Shown here: one piece after another, positions 1-9,882 of the stretch
Numbering within the stretch: the stretch's first letter is position 1
Layout of the letters: the number at the start of each line of letters is the position of its first letter
Assembly (NCBI GenBank): GCA_030407005.1
Contig: JAUDYN010000007.1
Coordinates: 1,240,001-1,304,000 of the forward strand
Source of the DNA: Desarmillaria ectypa
Lineage: Eukaryota > Basidiomycota > Agaricomycetes > Agaricales > Physalacriaceae
Reading direction: 5' to 3'
DNA: 64,000 nucleotides
The notes under the pieces: model-generated
Told to the model about the DNA's origin: nothing
What the model saw: the letters and a program-made list of their open reading frames with translations, nothing else
Databases searched by the model: none
Position numbers and translations under genes: made by a program

Positions 1-937
1 TTGATATGCCGTCCTGTCTTTTTCACGCCCGGAGTATACTGAATGTATTCAGTGTTAACGGGTTTTGGAGGTTTCTTCTTGGGGCGTTTGGCAGGTGCAA
101 TGTCCTTTTTCTTGCCTTTGTCGTGTTTAAATTCCTTGGCCTTTTCTTCCGTCCGTTTCCTCTTCAGCGACGGTGGTGGTGATGGCGACGGCGGCGGAGG
201 GACAGTAGGTTGGGTGAGTAAATAATCGGAGGTCATCATCGAAAAGAGGCCTTCAGAACGAGCCTGATGGAGCATGCGCAAGGCATCTCCTCGCACTCTC
301 GATGGGTCGGAGAGGCCAGATATGAAAGCAGCCATGTTATTGTTCGACCCCGTGATCGACAACGACGACACTCCCGAGGTCAGCGAAGATGGGCCTTCTG
401 GTGGGTCGTCATCGAATGGGTTACTCTTTGGCGTGTAGTCGAATAGCGGAGCAAAGATTTTGTCGACCTGGAACCGTCGTGCAAGCTCACGACCTCTGTC
501 GAGCGGAATCCTGAAAAGATTAGACTTGGAGACGGCAACGGTATTTGGTCGGTCATTGCTCACCAAGTGCCTTGGTATTTTCCGTGTCCCCCCTGTATAA
601 TTTCGTGTTGTCCCTTCAGTACCCGTCGGTCCATGACCACCGTCCGCTTCCCCTTGTTCACGCCGGCGACCTTGAGGATCTGAGTCGCGTTGACCCACGA
701 ATTGTCGCGCCTGCGCATGCAAGGAATGCCTTTGATCATGCATTCATCAACCTGAAGACAATCAGTCGAACCCTTTCCTCAGACAGCCGAGCTCACCAGC
801 ACAGATGAATATTCAGCATCATAGATGTGCGGAGGCTGTTCGATGGGAGGTGGGATTTCGGAGGATCCGTCGTCAACGTTAGGAGTGGTGTTCTCTATGG
901 GATTCAAAGTGCTCCCTGGGTCACTTGTCGTCTGCAT
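1..937 (-). CDS. MBP1: MBP1/SWI4-type APSES (KilA-N) cell-cycle transcription factor, 3' part outside the window
   Basis: This is the N-terminal part of an APSES-domain DNA-binding protein. In yeast such proteins pair with Swi6 as MBF/SBF and drive G1/S transcription in the nucleus. I see three exons, 937-797, 751-564 and 510 to the window edge, joined by introns 752-796 (GTGAGC...CAG) and 511-563 (GTGAGC...CAG). Splicing gives an uninterrupted APSES domain with the family hallmarks [36 protein letters not shown] and [14 protein letters not shown] proline-rich and then basic segment (KRKR, KKKPPK) follows, as expected of a nuclear linker. Ankyrin repeats and the C-terminus would lie beyond base 1. 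I chose the ATG at 937 because the open frame further upstream (to 1093) encodes unlikely sequence; the true start could be 1093. MBP1 versus SWI4 or RES-type paralog is not separable here. Confidence 0.9.
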
Positions 938-1527
938 AGCAGCATGACAGTGGGTATCGTGAGTGGCAGCGTGGCGACACAGAGCAGACGCGCATAGAAC
1001 TTGAATTTTTGCGGAATTTCGACTGGAAAATAAAAGGAAAATAAATATTCCCAAAAAACATGAGAGTATAATTTTCCCCAAAGTTATGTACACGTACGTA
1101 CCCTTTTTTTCATGACAAAATCGACATCATACATTTACGAACAGTCTGTAGCTAGGTACATATGTATCATGCTATCAAAACGTTGTCCCATACTGGTAAA
1201 CGATCTGCTTTTGCCTGAAGTCCTTCTAGCCGGGTAGTTTAACGTCAATGCATATGGAAGATGAGATACAAGACGTAGATAATTCCCGGCGACATCCAGA
1301 TAAAGAGAACAAAGGGGTCAATGTAAAGAATTCATTAGATGGTGCAGAATTTCTTGGTGGTGATACGAGAGAAAGTTGGAAGAATTTGTGCCTTATATAA
1401 TCCTGGAGAACAGCTGACGTCATATCAACGTGTGAAAAATGCCGCCGTTGCACTGCCACATTCTTCTCTCTCTCTTTCTGACAGTCAAGCCCATTTCCCG
1501 ATCCGTATACCCTTTTCTTCAGCCATC
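938..1527. promoter_or_regulatory. Divergent intergenic region between the APSES factor and PRP4
   Basis: About 590 bp separate the two start codons, so the region should hold both promoters. The part next to PRP4 is pyrimidine-rich (ttctctctctctttctgac around 1460-1485), which is common upstream of fungal start codons. I see no further gene here; the short open frames have no protein-like composition. Confidence 0.4.
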
Positions 1528-3448
1528 ATGTCGGAACTCACTTTTGATACGCTTATGGACGATGGAAACTACATCGGCTCTGAGCGCGCCAGGATGGAAA
1601 ACCGAGTTATTCTGGAGGAACTGGAAAGAAAGAAAAAGGCACGAAGTATGGCCGTACCGACGGACGATAATCGCGTCAAGATAAGGTTAAGGGAAATCGG
1701 AGAGCCAATCACGCTTTTCGGTGAACGTGTGCGTACGTGCCGTTTTGCTCGATAAATGGATAGTGACACGGTATTGTTGGCAGGCTGCCGACCGTAGAGA
1801 CCGTCTCATATACGTGTTGTCGCAAATCAATGCTGCAAGAGGGGATGATGCTATGCATTTGGATGAAGATGAAAGTTCGGAAAGTGAAGACGAGGTTCGT
1901 CGCACTTTTCATATAGAGGCATTATGAGTAACGCACCCTCCAAGGAGGAAGAATTCTACTCTCCCGGATCCTTGGAGCTGCTCGAGGCTCGAAGACGAAT
2001 AGCCGAATACTCACTTCCCAGGTCAACAGTCTCGCTACCGATAGGTTGAATTCATTCAAGGTGCTTACTTGTGCTTGTTTCATTTTCTCTGGCAGAGCTC
2101 AAAAGCGCGTCGCCCAACAGCGGATAGATAGCAAGATGGATCTTGGTAAAATCGTCGATATCAGGAAGAAAGTTTTTGCCGAAGTTAAAGTGCGTGCTTG
2201 AATTCTCGCAAACACACGTCAGTTCGACGATTCATTTGTAGAAATATGCGAATCTTGGGTCCCAGATTGGTGACGAGCGGCCTATCTCCCAGGTTCGCTT
2301 TGCACCTAACAACGAGATTTTGGCTACTTCGAGCTGGTCCGGGACGGTGAAACTCTGGAACGTACCTGCTTGTACGCCAATACGGTCCTTACGAGGTACT
2401 CACGCTCCAGAGATGTTACTTGTGTCCGTTTATGACTCGACGTAGGACATAGTGACCGTGTAGGTGGTATTGCCTGGCACCCCGAAGCTACAAGATCCCT
2501 AAGCCTCGACGCGGCAAATCTTGTCAGTGGAGCAGGCGATGGGAACGTCAACTTGTGGTCGTTGAACAGGTACAGTGCTTATTTTGCATATGACACCGTC
2601 ATTTAACTAATACGTTCTTCCAGCGATGCCCCTATATCAGTAATGAAAGGTCATCAAGAACGAGTTTGTCGAGTTGCGTTTCATCCTTCGGGAGATTATG
2701 TGGCCAGTGCTAGTTTCGATACAACCTGGCGTTTATGGGATGTTGCAACTGCGAAGGAGCTTCTATTGCAGGAGGGACATTCAAAAGAAGTCTACTCTGT
2801 CGAATTTCAGAATGATGGTGCTTTGGTAGCTTCTGGGTCTGTTATTCTATCACCATCAAATGTCATGCTAACAACGCAGTTGACAGTGGCTTGGACGCCA
2901 TCGGAAGGGTCTGGGACTTACGAACGGGAAGAACTGCCATGGTTCTGGACGGGCACGTCCAGGCGATCTATGCGATAGGGTTTTCTCCTAATGGGTTCGG
3001 ATGCATTGTCTGCCCTGTCCCCTGGCTGAATAATTTTTTTCCTTATAGGTATCAAATTGCCACTGGTGCCGGCGACGACACAATTCGTATATGGGATCTG
3101 CGTTCTCTGAAGGCTCTGTATACTATTCCTGCACATCTGTCCAATGTTTCGGATGTGCGGTTTTTCCATGCCGATAACCTCTTTTTCAAATCTCCAGAAG
3201 GAGAGGTGGATGCTCAGACTGCGAAGGAAGAATGGGATTATCGTTCTGGATTGTTCTTTGCATCTTCGGGCTACGATGGCCTTGTAAAAATTTGGAGTGC
3301 TGACGATTGGCAGCTGCTCCGAACCCTATCGACGGATGCAGGGAAGGTTATGTCAGTAGACATATCGAGCGACGGAAACCTGATTGCGAGCGGCACGTAT
3401 AATAGGAATTTCCAGCTCTTTGCTCCAGAGGAAGTTGCGGCATTGTAG
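1528..3448 (+). CDS. PRP4: U4/U6 snRNP splicing factor Prp4 (WD40)
   Basis: Prp4 is a WD40 protein of the U4/U6.U5 tri-snRNP and is needed for spliceosome assembly. Nine exons give 493 aa in a closed frame: 1528-1728, 1784-1894, 1945-2021, 2096-2189, 2242-2395, 2446-2569, 2624-2836, 2887-2994, 3049-3448. The N-terminal PRP4/SFM motif is clear (ARSMAVPTDDNRVKIRLREI then GEPITLFGE, joined across intron 1 to RAADRRDRL). It is followed by an acidic stretch and the helical segment IAEYSLPRAQKRVAQQRI. About seven WD repeats follow (SGTVKLWN, GDGNVNLWS, FDTTWRLWD, LDAIGRVWD, GDDTIRIWD, YDGLVKIWS). Introns at 1895 and 2995 use the weak donor GTTCG, and the intron 2/exon 3 acceptor at 1944 (AAG) is the least certain junction. 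WD repeats alone would not name the gene, but the SFM motif does. Confidence 0.93.
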
Positions 3449-3923
3449 TAGCATTGTAGTATGTAATCGATTGTAAATATAGTCTTGTCATCCCTTTGAT
3501 CTCTGGCAGGAATCGCATGCACAAATCTGCCCGGCTTTGGCCGACTACCAGCGGATATAGGTTGTGGAACTAGCAAAGGCACTTTACAGCTGCTCTGCGT
3601 ATTTTGGGTACGGATGCCAGACTCTGACATCGCGTCAAGAGCAATTCAATCACTCTAATTCTCATGTTTATGATGTTACGCGCAATTCACTTCCAATTCT
3701 ATGCTGATTGATACAGTATCATACAAATCATGATATTCCAAAACTCGAACTTATGATGATATCATCTAATGTCATCTATAAGCGTCCTTCAACTGGACCT
3801 CCCCTTATGGGATCAGGCATCTAGGCATAACGTGTTGGAGGCGCACTCTACGGCTAGCCTATCTCTGCAACGCAAATAAAACGGGATAAACTGATTAAAT
3901 TGTCCAAGGTGTTGAGATATCCT
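3449..3923. other. Tail-to-tail intergenic region
   Basis: PRP4 (+) and the MFS transporter (-) converge here. I see only AT-rich 3' flanking sequence and no gene, repeat or RNA signature. Confidence 0.5.
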
Positions 3924-5926
3924 CTATGGGCCTTGAGCGTACTTGGATCTCTCTCTTAATACGTAGCCCCATTTCCACAGCGCCTGTGATGTTAAGATCA
4001 GCCTCCACTATTTGAATGCACGGCGACGCTATACGCACCAAAAATGCGGGCATCATTAAGAATGAGATACCTGCCAGCAGCGCAGACCCAGGACCTAAAC
4101 CAAGGTTGACAAAGAATGTACGCCCGAAGAGAGGAAAGACGCTAGCGATCGTTGAACGGAAGAGGTCATTTCCAGCGAGGACCGAGGCTGCGTACGCAGG
4201 GTAGGACGACGTAACGTACGTGAGGATACTTTGGAAGGAAAGGTAGATGCCGGGGAGATAAAGTGAGGCACCGATAATGGGAACGATCCAATGTATGCTT
4301 TCTTTGGACGTGAATCCAAAGATGAGGACACTTGTCGGGACGAATATACTTGCCATGAGGCCAATCTCCAGGCGAATTTCGGGCGCAACCTCTTTTCCCT
4401 CGGCAGAAGCTCTGGAATACCGAGGGGCAATGTGGTACATTTGATAGAGAATGTAGACCAGGTACTAAGAGAATACGTGAGCATCAGTTTTGATAAGGGA
4501 ACTAAAAAAGCGACTGACTGTAATCGCTCCGGATACGACGAAACCCAGGAATGGCAAGCCACTGGTGCCCAAGTTGAAGTGGTATATATCAGTGAAGACG
4601 AGCGGGAACGCTTCAAACCAGAGATAGAATATAGCGTCTAAGATAATGACAAGTTCAGATATATGCCCGCAGTGAAATTCGACTCCATACTTACAGACAA
4701 ATCCGATGTACACGTTGGCAAACATCAAAACCGGTTCCTTGGCCAGAATGAACGGTCTGATCAGCGCCTCTTTCATGATCTCCGCCAAAGACTCTCCCTC
4801 GGAAGCCTTCTCGCTTTGAGACCCGAGTTGCTGGTTACCCGTCAGCTTCCTCAGTCGCTGTGCTCTCCTCAGCAAGATTGTCGGTTCATACGTCTCGGGA
4901 AGAAGCAACAGCAGAAAGATGAGGGAGAATCCAGCGATCCAGAGAAGTTCATATTGAGGCCATCGCCAGCCGTTGGCCTGAGCCGCGAACCCGCCGACAA
5001 CAGGTCCAGTAATAGGCCCGGCAACTGCTCCGAGTGCCCATATACCGAGCACATATGCATACTGGTGCAGAGGATAGATATCTCCCATGGATGCTCCTCC
5101 GGTGGCGAGTGCAGGACTGCCGACGAAGCCTGTAAGAAACCGGAACGCAAGGATAGTGCTGATATTCTTGGCGGTGGCAACAGGTATTTGGAAGATGACG
5201 AATAGGAATAGAGTACCCATGTACACAGGGTTGCGACCTAAGCTAGGGAGTTCTTGGAGAGGAGATAGGAACATAGGTCCAATGCCGTATGCTATAGAAG
5301 ACGCATTAGCTTGATGAAGTGATTTGACTGACAATGTGAAACTCACCAAGTACATAAAGTGTTAGTCCAAGTGTGGCCTTCATGAGAGAAACATTGAAAG
5401 CTATCATTATCCCTGGAATGGAGGGGGTGTATATGGCGGAACCAATATACACACTGAACGTGAGAAAACTGATACTGAATGCTACAAAAGCACGCTTTCT
5501 TGGTGACCAGTTTCTGGAAAGCGGAACAAGGGTAAGTAAGTGACTTCTGAAACACAGAAGCAATACCGACCTTGGATTTTCCGGATCGTCATCCCCATAC
5601 CACCCCACTATATATGGATCTGACTTGAGAGCTTCATCGATTTGTTTTTCTACTACCTCCTCGGCGCCATCGATGGCTATGGTATCTTCTCTCGTCAAAC
5701 GAGTCCCAGGCGTCGAAGTTCTTTTTCCAGATTTATCGGCGTCGCCACAGATTGTTGTCGCGTCAGACTCTGGGGCAGCAAGGGTCGTTTTTCTTTCAGA
5801 GGGAAGCAGGAACTGAGGGGGAACTTTGAAATCCGAACGCTGATCCGCGTAAGGGAAGAGACGCCCGTTGGAGATATAATTAATGGCCTGGCCGATGGTA
5901 GAGTCACGGAAGATATCTTGGACCAT
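3924..5926 (-). CDS. MFS drug:H+ antiporter-1 (DHA1) family exporter, 12-TM
   Basis: This is a plasma-membrane proton antiporter of the DHA1 class, like yeast Tpo1/Flr1 and fungal multidrug or polyamine exporters. Six exons give 574 aa in a closed frame: 5926-5571, 5513-5347, 5291-4695, 4637-4519, 4464-4039, 3983-3924. A long polar cytosolic N-terminus (about 115 aa) ends in DDDPENPRNWSPRKR, the classical pre-TM1 signature. Twelve hydrophobic segments follow, with family motifs FRFLTGFVGSPALATGGAS in TM4, GPVVGGFAAQANGWRWPQYE in TM5 and YAIFYLWFEAFPLVF in TM7. The final 55-nt intron (3984-4038) restores the typical C-terminus WKWGYVLRERSKYAQGP; reading through it would give an atypical tail. 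The substrate cannot be told. A TGACTC-containing motif lies about 100 bp upstream. Confidence 0.9.
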
Positions 5927-7595
5927 TATTACAAAATTCTACGCTGAGAGGGGAGGAGGTTTGAAAAGGGCGTTGCCCCCTGCGCACTCCACCTTCCAGC
6001 ACTTTATATCTAGGTTTCGGTGTCCCCGACGATGACTCAAAAGATTATTCATCGGCCTGGTTTGTGGCCCTCGGTTTGTGAGCAATTTCCTGTCGGAAAC
6101 CGTTTATCGTCCTTCGAATTCGTCATCCGCGATCACATTGTCCCGCCTAAGCGCGATAATGAGGTAATAAGTCTAAAAAAGGAACCTCCTATTAGAAACT
6201 TGCAAATACTCACCTTGCCGAGACGGATGACGATGCCACACAGAGAGGTTTCAGAGCATTTCTTTTCGAGTCCAACGTTGGTCTAACGAGGGACGATACA
6301 TAAACAGCGCAAAATAAAATGTGATAATGCTCAAGGGAATCGAGTCGAACAGTTTGGAAAGGAGTGGTACGAGCGTGCATGTGTGGTAAATTGAAATCTG
6401 GCATTTACCGTCCAAGTCGGGACATGACCAAGGAGGAATAAGGTGGAAACAAATGTAGTAAAATGACCATCACGTGTCGTATGGCGCCACGCGATGAGCA
6501 CACACAGCGGTAACAAGGAACAGAGCCAAGTAATGCGGTGACATGCACGAGGCGAGTGGGCAGATAGTATGATCGTCACGTCAAATCCCGGAAAGTCTAG
6601 CAGGCTCAGAGCTGCATACCAGAAGGACAAGAAACCTCAACGTTGCCAAACCGCAGAGCTACTACCCCTCTCTTCAGCTGCCTCCAGAAATTCCCTATGC
6701 AAGACACACTTAGCAGAAAGCTCGCAACTTTCTCAAAGAATGGGCGAATGTTGATTCTTTGGGTATCTGATTAATACATACCGGATGAGAAAGCTATTGC
6801 TACATGTCTGAAACCCCTCGTAGTTTAATCAGCCTCGGCAGCTATCGGGAAACGCATACAGAAAGTTACTTTCGCTCGTCAGAGTGCTAAGCACTAAGAA
6901 CGACAAAATAGACAGAACACATATAACAGCACAGGCGGATCTTCATGCAGAATTCCTGGACATGAATGTAGAGTCAGCCTGATAAGTTTTGGCAGCATAG
7001 GGTTCTCTTGTGGCTTACTTCTGGCTTAATCATCATACAAGAACAATTTAGCAGTGGCTAGGTTCCGCGACTATTCTTGGCAGTCTTTGCTAAAGCTGCA
7101 TGTCCCATACTCCTGCATGGTAATGATAGGCACACGGAAGAAACATACTCTCCGGGGCTCAAATCAGCAGGTCATGCCATAATTTTGGGACCATAAAGCT
7201 TTGCGTGGCTACTGGGCATGTTGATAACATTGATATTACTAGAAAGTGTCTCCTTGGCTTCCAGGGAGAGTGCTCCAACTAAATCATTGAGGAATAGTCA
7301 AGCCATAAGGATTAAAGGAAGCCGACATTTCTTGGTTCTCGGGTCTGGAATTTCATGCTTATAAGGAGGGAGATGTGGGACGGTGCAACCTCTGCTCGGT
7401 GTCTGAATAACGCGACCGAGGATCATGAGAACGCAAAGTACGTACCTAGAAACGCAACCGCTTCTGGAAGAGAGTTTCCTTTCCATCGACGAGTCTTGAC
7501 AGCATTGCCCTGAGCTTCAAAAGCTTTCATCCAATCCGCAAGAATTTTGTTCATCTGTCGAATTTCATCCTTGGATTGCGGGCAAGAAGAATTCT
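5927..7595. other. Gene-poor region upstream of the MFS exporter
   Basis: About 1.7 kb without a gene I can support. It should contain the MFS promoter (TATA-like tttatatc near 6003). The short frames at 6020-6286, 6331-6630 and 7298-7486 show no conserved motif. Confidence 0.4.
6027..6038. promoter_or_regulatory. Candidate bZIP (Gcn4/AP-1-like) site in the MFS promoter
   Basis: The sequence CGACGATGACTC, followed by AAAA, sits about 100 bp upstream of the MFS start codon. TGACTC is the core recognised by Gcn4/AP-1-type bZIP factors. The same 12 bases recur at 12632-12643, about 127 bp upstream of the RNA-repair gene. Function is inferred only. Confidence 0.3.
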
Positions 7596-7680
7596 GCGTG
7601 GTAGCCTGCGTGGCTGCGTGGTTATCTGCGTGGTTGTCATCACGGTCGACAAATATCTGCGTGGTCGTCAGCATGGTTGA
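7596..7680. repeat. GCGTGG-motif cluster 1
   Basis: Within 85 bp the motif TGCGTGGT/C occurs five times, spaced irregularly and separated by TGCG, CTGCG or TTATC. GTCGAC-like spacers lie nearby and a decayed copy (agcatggttgac) sits at the right edge. The units are not a regular tandem array and are not CRISPR-like. The open frame on the minus strand through this cluster is probably an artefact of the repeats. Confidence 0.6.
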
Positions 7681-7888
7681 CAAATCACAGAGGCAATAAA
7701 AGTTCCATTAAATACGACTCAATGCACTCCGCTCCCTCATACTGTTATGTTCACTTGGTCATTTTCTGTTAGTACTGTTATAGGCTCTGAATAAATATCC
7801 TTGTGAATTTGTTAAGGAATATCTTTTCCTACCTGTGTCAGGCCTCAGACCTTGAATCTCTTCTTCTGGTATTATCTATGCCGGTTGC

Positions 7889-8849
7889 TTGATCTCTTCG
7901 TCTCGTGAAACTCATGTTTGGAATAGGCGACCTTCAACTCATGGTTCTAACATCATTCAACCATGGTATCTACGTATCTACCTTTCCTCTTCACTACAGA
8001 AGTATGGAAACAGATTCATTTCAGGCACTCGATCGGTTGGAAATGCTGTTGATAAGTGTTATGCAAATATCTTATGTATTTCATTCTTATTTTTTCGTCT
8101 TCAATGAACTGAAAGCATACTATTTATCCCAGTCAACAAGAAGCTTTATACACCATGTTTATGCTCCTTGTATGTGATATTTGTGATTGACGATGAGCTC
8201 ATGCAAATGTTCACCTCCCAAGATAAATTTAAGCAATATGTATGTCACAGGTTGGAGGAAAACCTGCATGAGCATCAAAACAAAGACCCATCGATTCCTG
8301 GAGGAATTCTCCCCTTCAATTTTCTCTCAACACATGTTCCAGTGTTCGATGCAAGCAGTAAGTATCTGTTGTAACTCATTGCTTCACCATACATGGCATG
8401 ATTGACAGGAGCATATGCATTTTCTAGGATATGTGCAATGTGACATACCCAAACCAGTGAAACCAGTGAAACAGGTCGATACTTCATTGCAGAATTCCAA
8501 AGAAACCAAAATTCTCAAACACGAAGTCAAAGCTTCGTCAACCCCGTCGGAACTGAAGGCTGCTCCCATGCAGCCTGGACCAGACGGTTCTGCAAAAGCA
8601 AAGGACCATGGAGAATGGTCATATCTTCAGTTCCGCACTAAGGATGTATCCACTACTATCAATAATTCCAAGCTAATACACAACAGTAAAAATATGGCAC
8701 TGGATTTGATGAAGAGTGAAAACCTGCATGAGACGTGGGATGGATGGCCAGATGGCGATTTTGAACTTGATATTGACCATGCCATGTTTGAGGCTATGCA
8801 ACCAATCCTTAAGAAACGGCGTAATAACTCGGTTTTACCATTATATTAG
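7889..8849 (+). pseudogene. Unrecognised spliced gene remnant
   Basis: I do not recognise this gene. Three overlapping open segments (7905-8177, 8168-8374, 8415-8849) have protein-like composition. A well-formed 51-nt intron, GTAAGT...TTGACAG at 8358-8408, joins the last two. The intron phase fits the frame of 8187-8405, while the more protein-like frame 8168-8374 would need a one-base shift, so the copy may be broken. The last exon codes for a hydrophilic 144-aa tail ending near LKKRRNNSVLPLY, with an acidic patch (WDGWPDGDFELDIDH). It lies between two GCGTGG clusters, which raises the possibility that it is cargo of a mobile element. No known domain is visible. Confidence 0.3.
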
Positions 8850-9050
8850 AACTTGACTCCAATTTATCAGACTCTTCTTTAGATATATCATTTAATTTCA
8901 AGTATTTTCATAGTCGAAATATTGCTGCTTTCGACCCCTATACTATCCAAATTCTTCGAAGTCTAGAGTCCATATTATGGAACTATTTCTTGATTACAAC
9001 TATCAGAGTAGTATAATAACGAGTACTCTCACAAAACAATGATACGCACG

Positions 9051-9125
9051 CCCGCGTGGTACCTGCGTGGCGTGCGTGGCGGCGTGGTTTGTCAGCGTGG
9101 TCATGCGTGGTAAGCCTGCGTGGTC
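9051..9125. repeat. GCGTGG-motif cluster 2
   Basis: This 75-bp stretch holds seven GCGTGG copies, nearly all in the same orientation and separated by 1-7 bases. It is the densest of three such clusters in the 2 kb between 7.6 and 9.6 kb. Confidence 0.6.
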
Positions 9126-9563
9126 CAAGGTATATATCCAGAAGAAAGTGTATTGCTCATACGCTTAGACTGAATAGTTCCTTCGGTTTTCAGGTGGTTC
9201 GTGCGGATTTTATGTCGGGATTATGTCTATAGCGGTGTACTAGTTTTAGTTAAAGAACTTTGAGCGATAAAAAAGGAAAATTAGCCATCTTTGACAATAT
9301 TACCTTCTCCTAATTATAGACATGTATGTGTACGATACAAACATACCTTGGAAACATAAACCCAAAGCTTGAAAGCTTTTAATTGACTGTCACGAAGCAC
9401 ACTAACATTTAACATCATTTTTGATAAATATCGGAACTGAGCCTAATTGCGACCTGTGCATTGTGGAGGACATGTTAATGATGAGCAGGATATACTTCAT
9501 TATCATTGAGAAACATGTAAAGTAAAGTCAACTAATAAGTCACTTCAACTAAAGGTTGAACTT
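9126..9563. other. AT-rich spacer with no visible gene
   Basis: AT-rich sequence between clusters 2 and 3. I see no coding signature, RNA gene or repeat. Confidence 0.4.
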
Positions 9564-9617
9564 GCGTGGCTGCGTGGTCGCGTGGCACGCAAGCGTGGTA
9601 CCACGCAGGTGACCACG
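9564..9617. repeat. GCGTGG-motif cluster 3 with inverted copies
   Basis: Here the motif occurs in both orientations: GCGTGG copies run on the plus strand, then CCACGC copies, centred on the palindrome GCGTGGTACCACGC near 9591-9604. The strand switch differs from clusters 1 and 2 and would suit a subterminal or terminal repeat of a DNA element. Confidence 0.55.
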
Positions 9618-9882
9618 CAAAATTTCTAGTGCCCTTGGATTGCTGATCGCGAGGCATGGAACAATTGTATTTGTGCTTTGTCCAGTCTTTCTTCTGGCAC
9701 CCCTCGCTCTACGACAAAATAAGCCACAAAGGAAAAACGGTCTACAGGAAAGCATCCAGTGCGGTCGGTGATTGGGTTTCTACTAGTCAGCGACTGCTAG
9801 AGAACATTGACGAGTCAGGTGGCTACTGCAAGGGAAAGCTCATCGGAAAACGGCTTCAAAATGTACCATACATTGTCAATAG

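Noticed and set aside
3271..3630. 119-aa minus-strand frame over the PRP4 3' end
   Set aside because: It overlaps the conserved last WD40 exon of PRP4 and has no protein signature.
7596..9617. GCGTGG clusters as a CRISPR-like array
   Set aside because: Units are 6-8 bp with irregular short spacers, and the setting is a fungal genome. There are no regular repeats and spacers.
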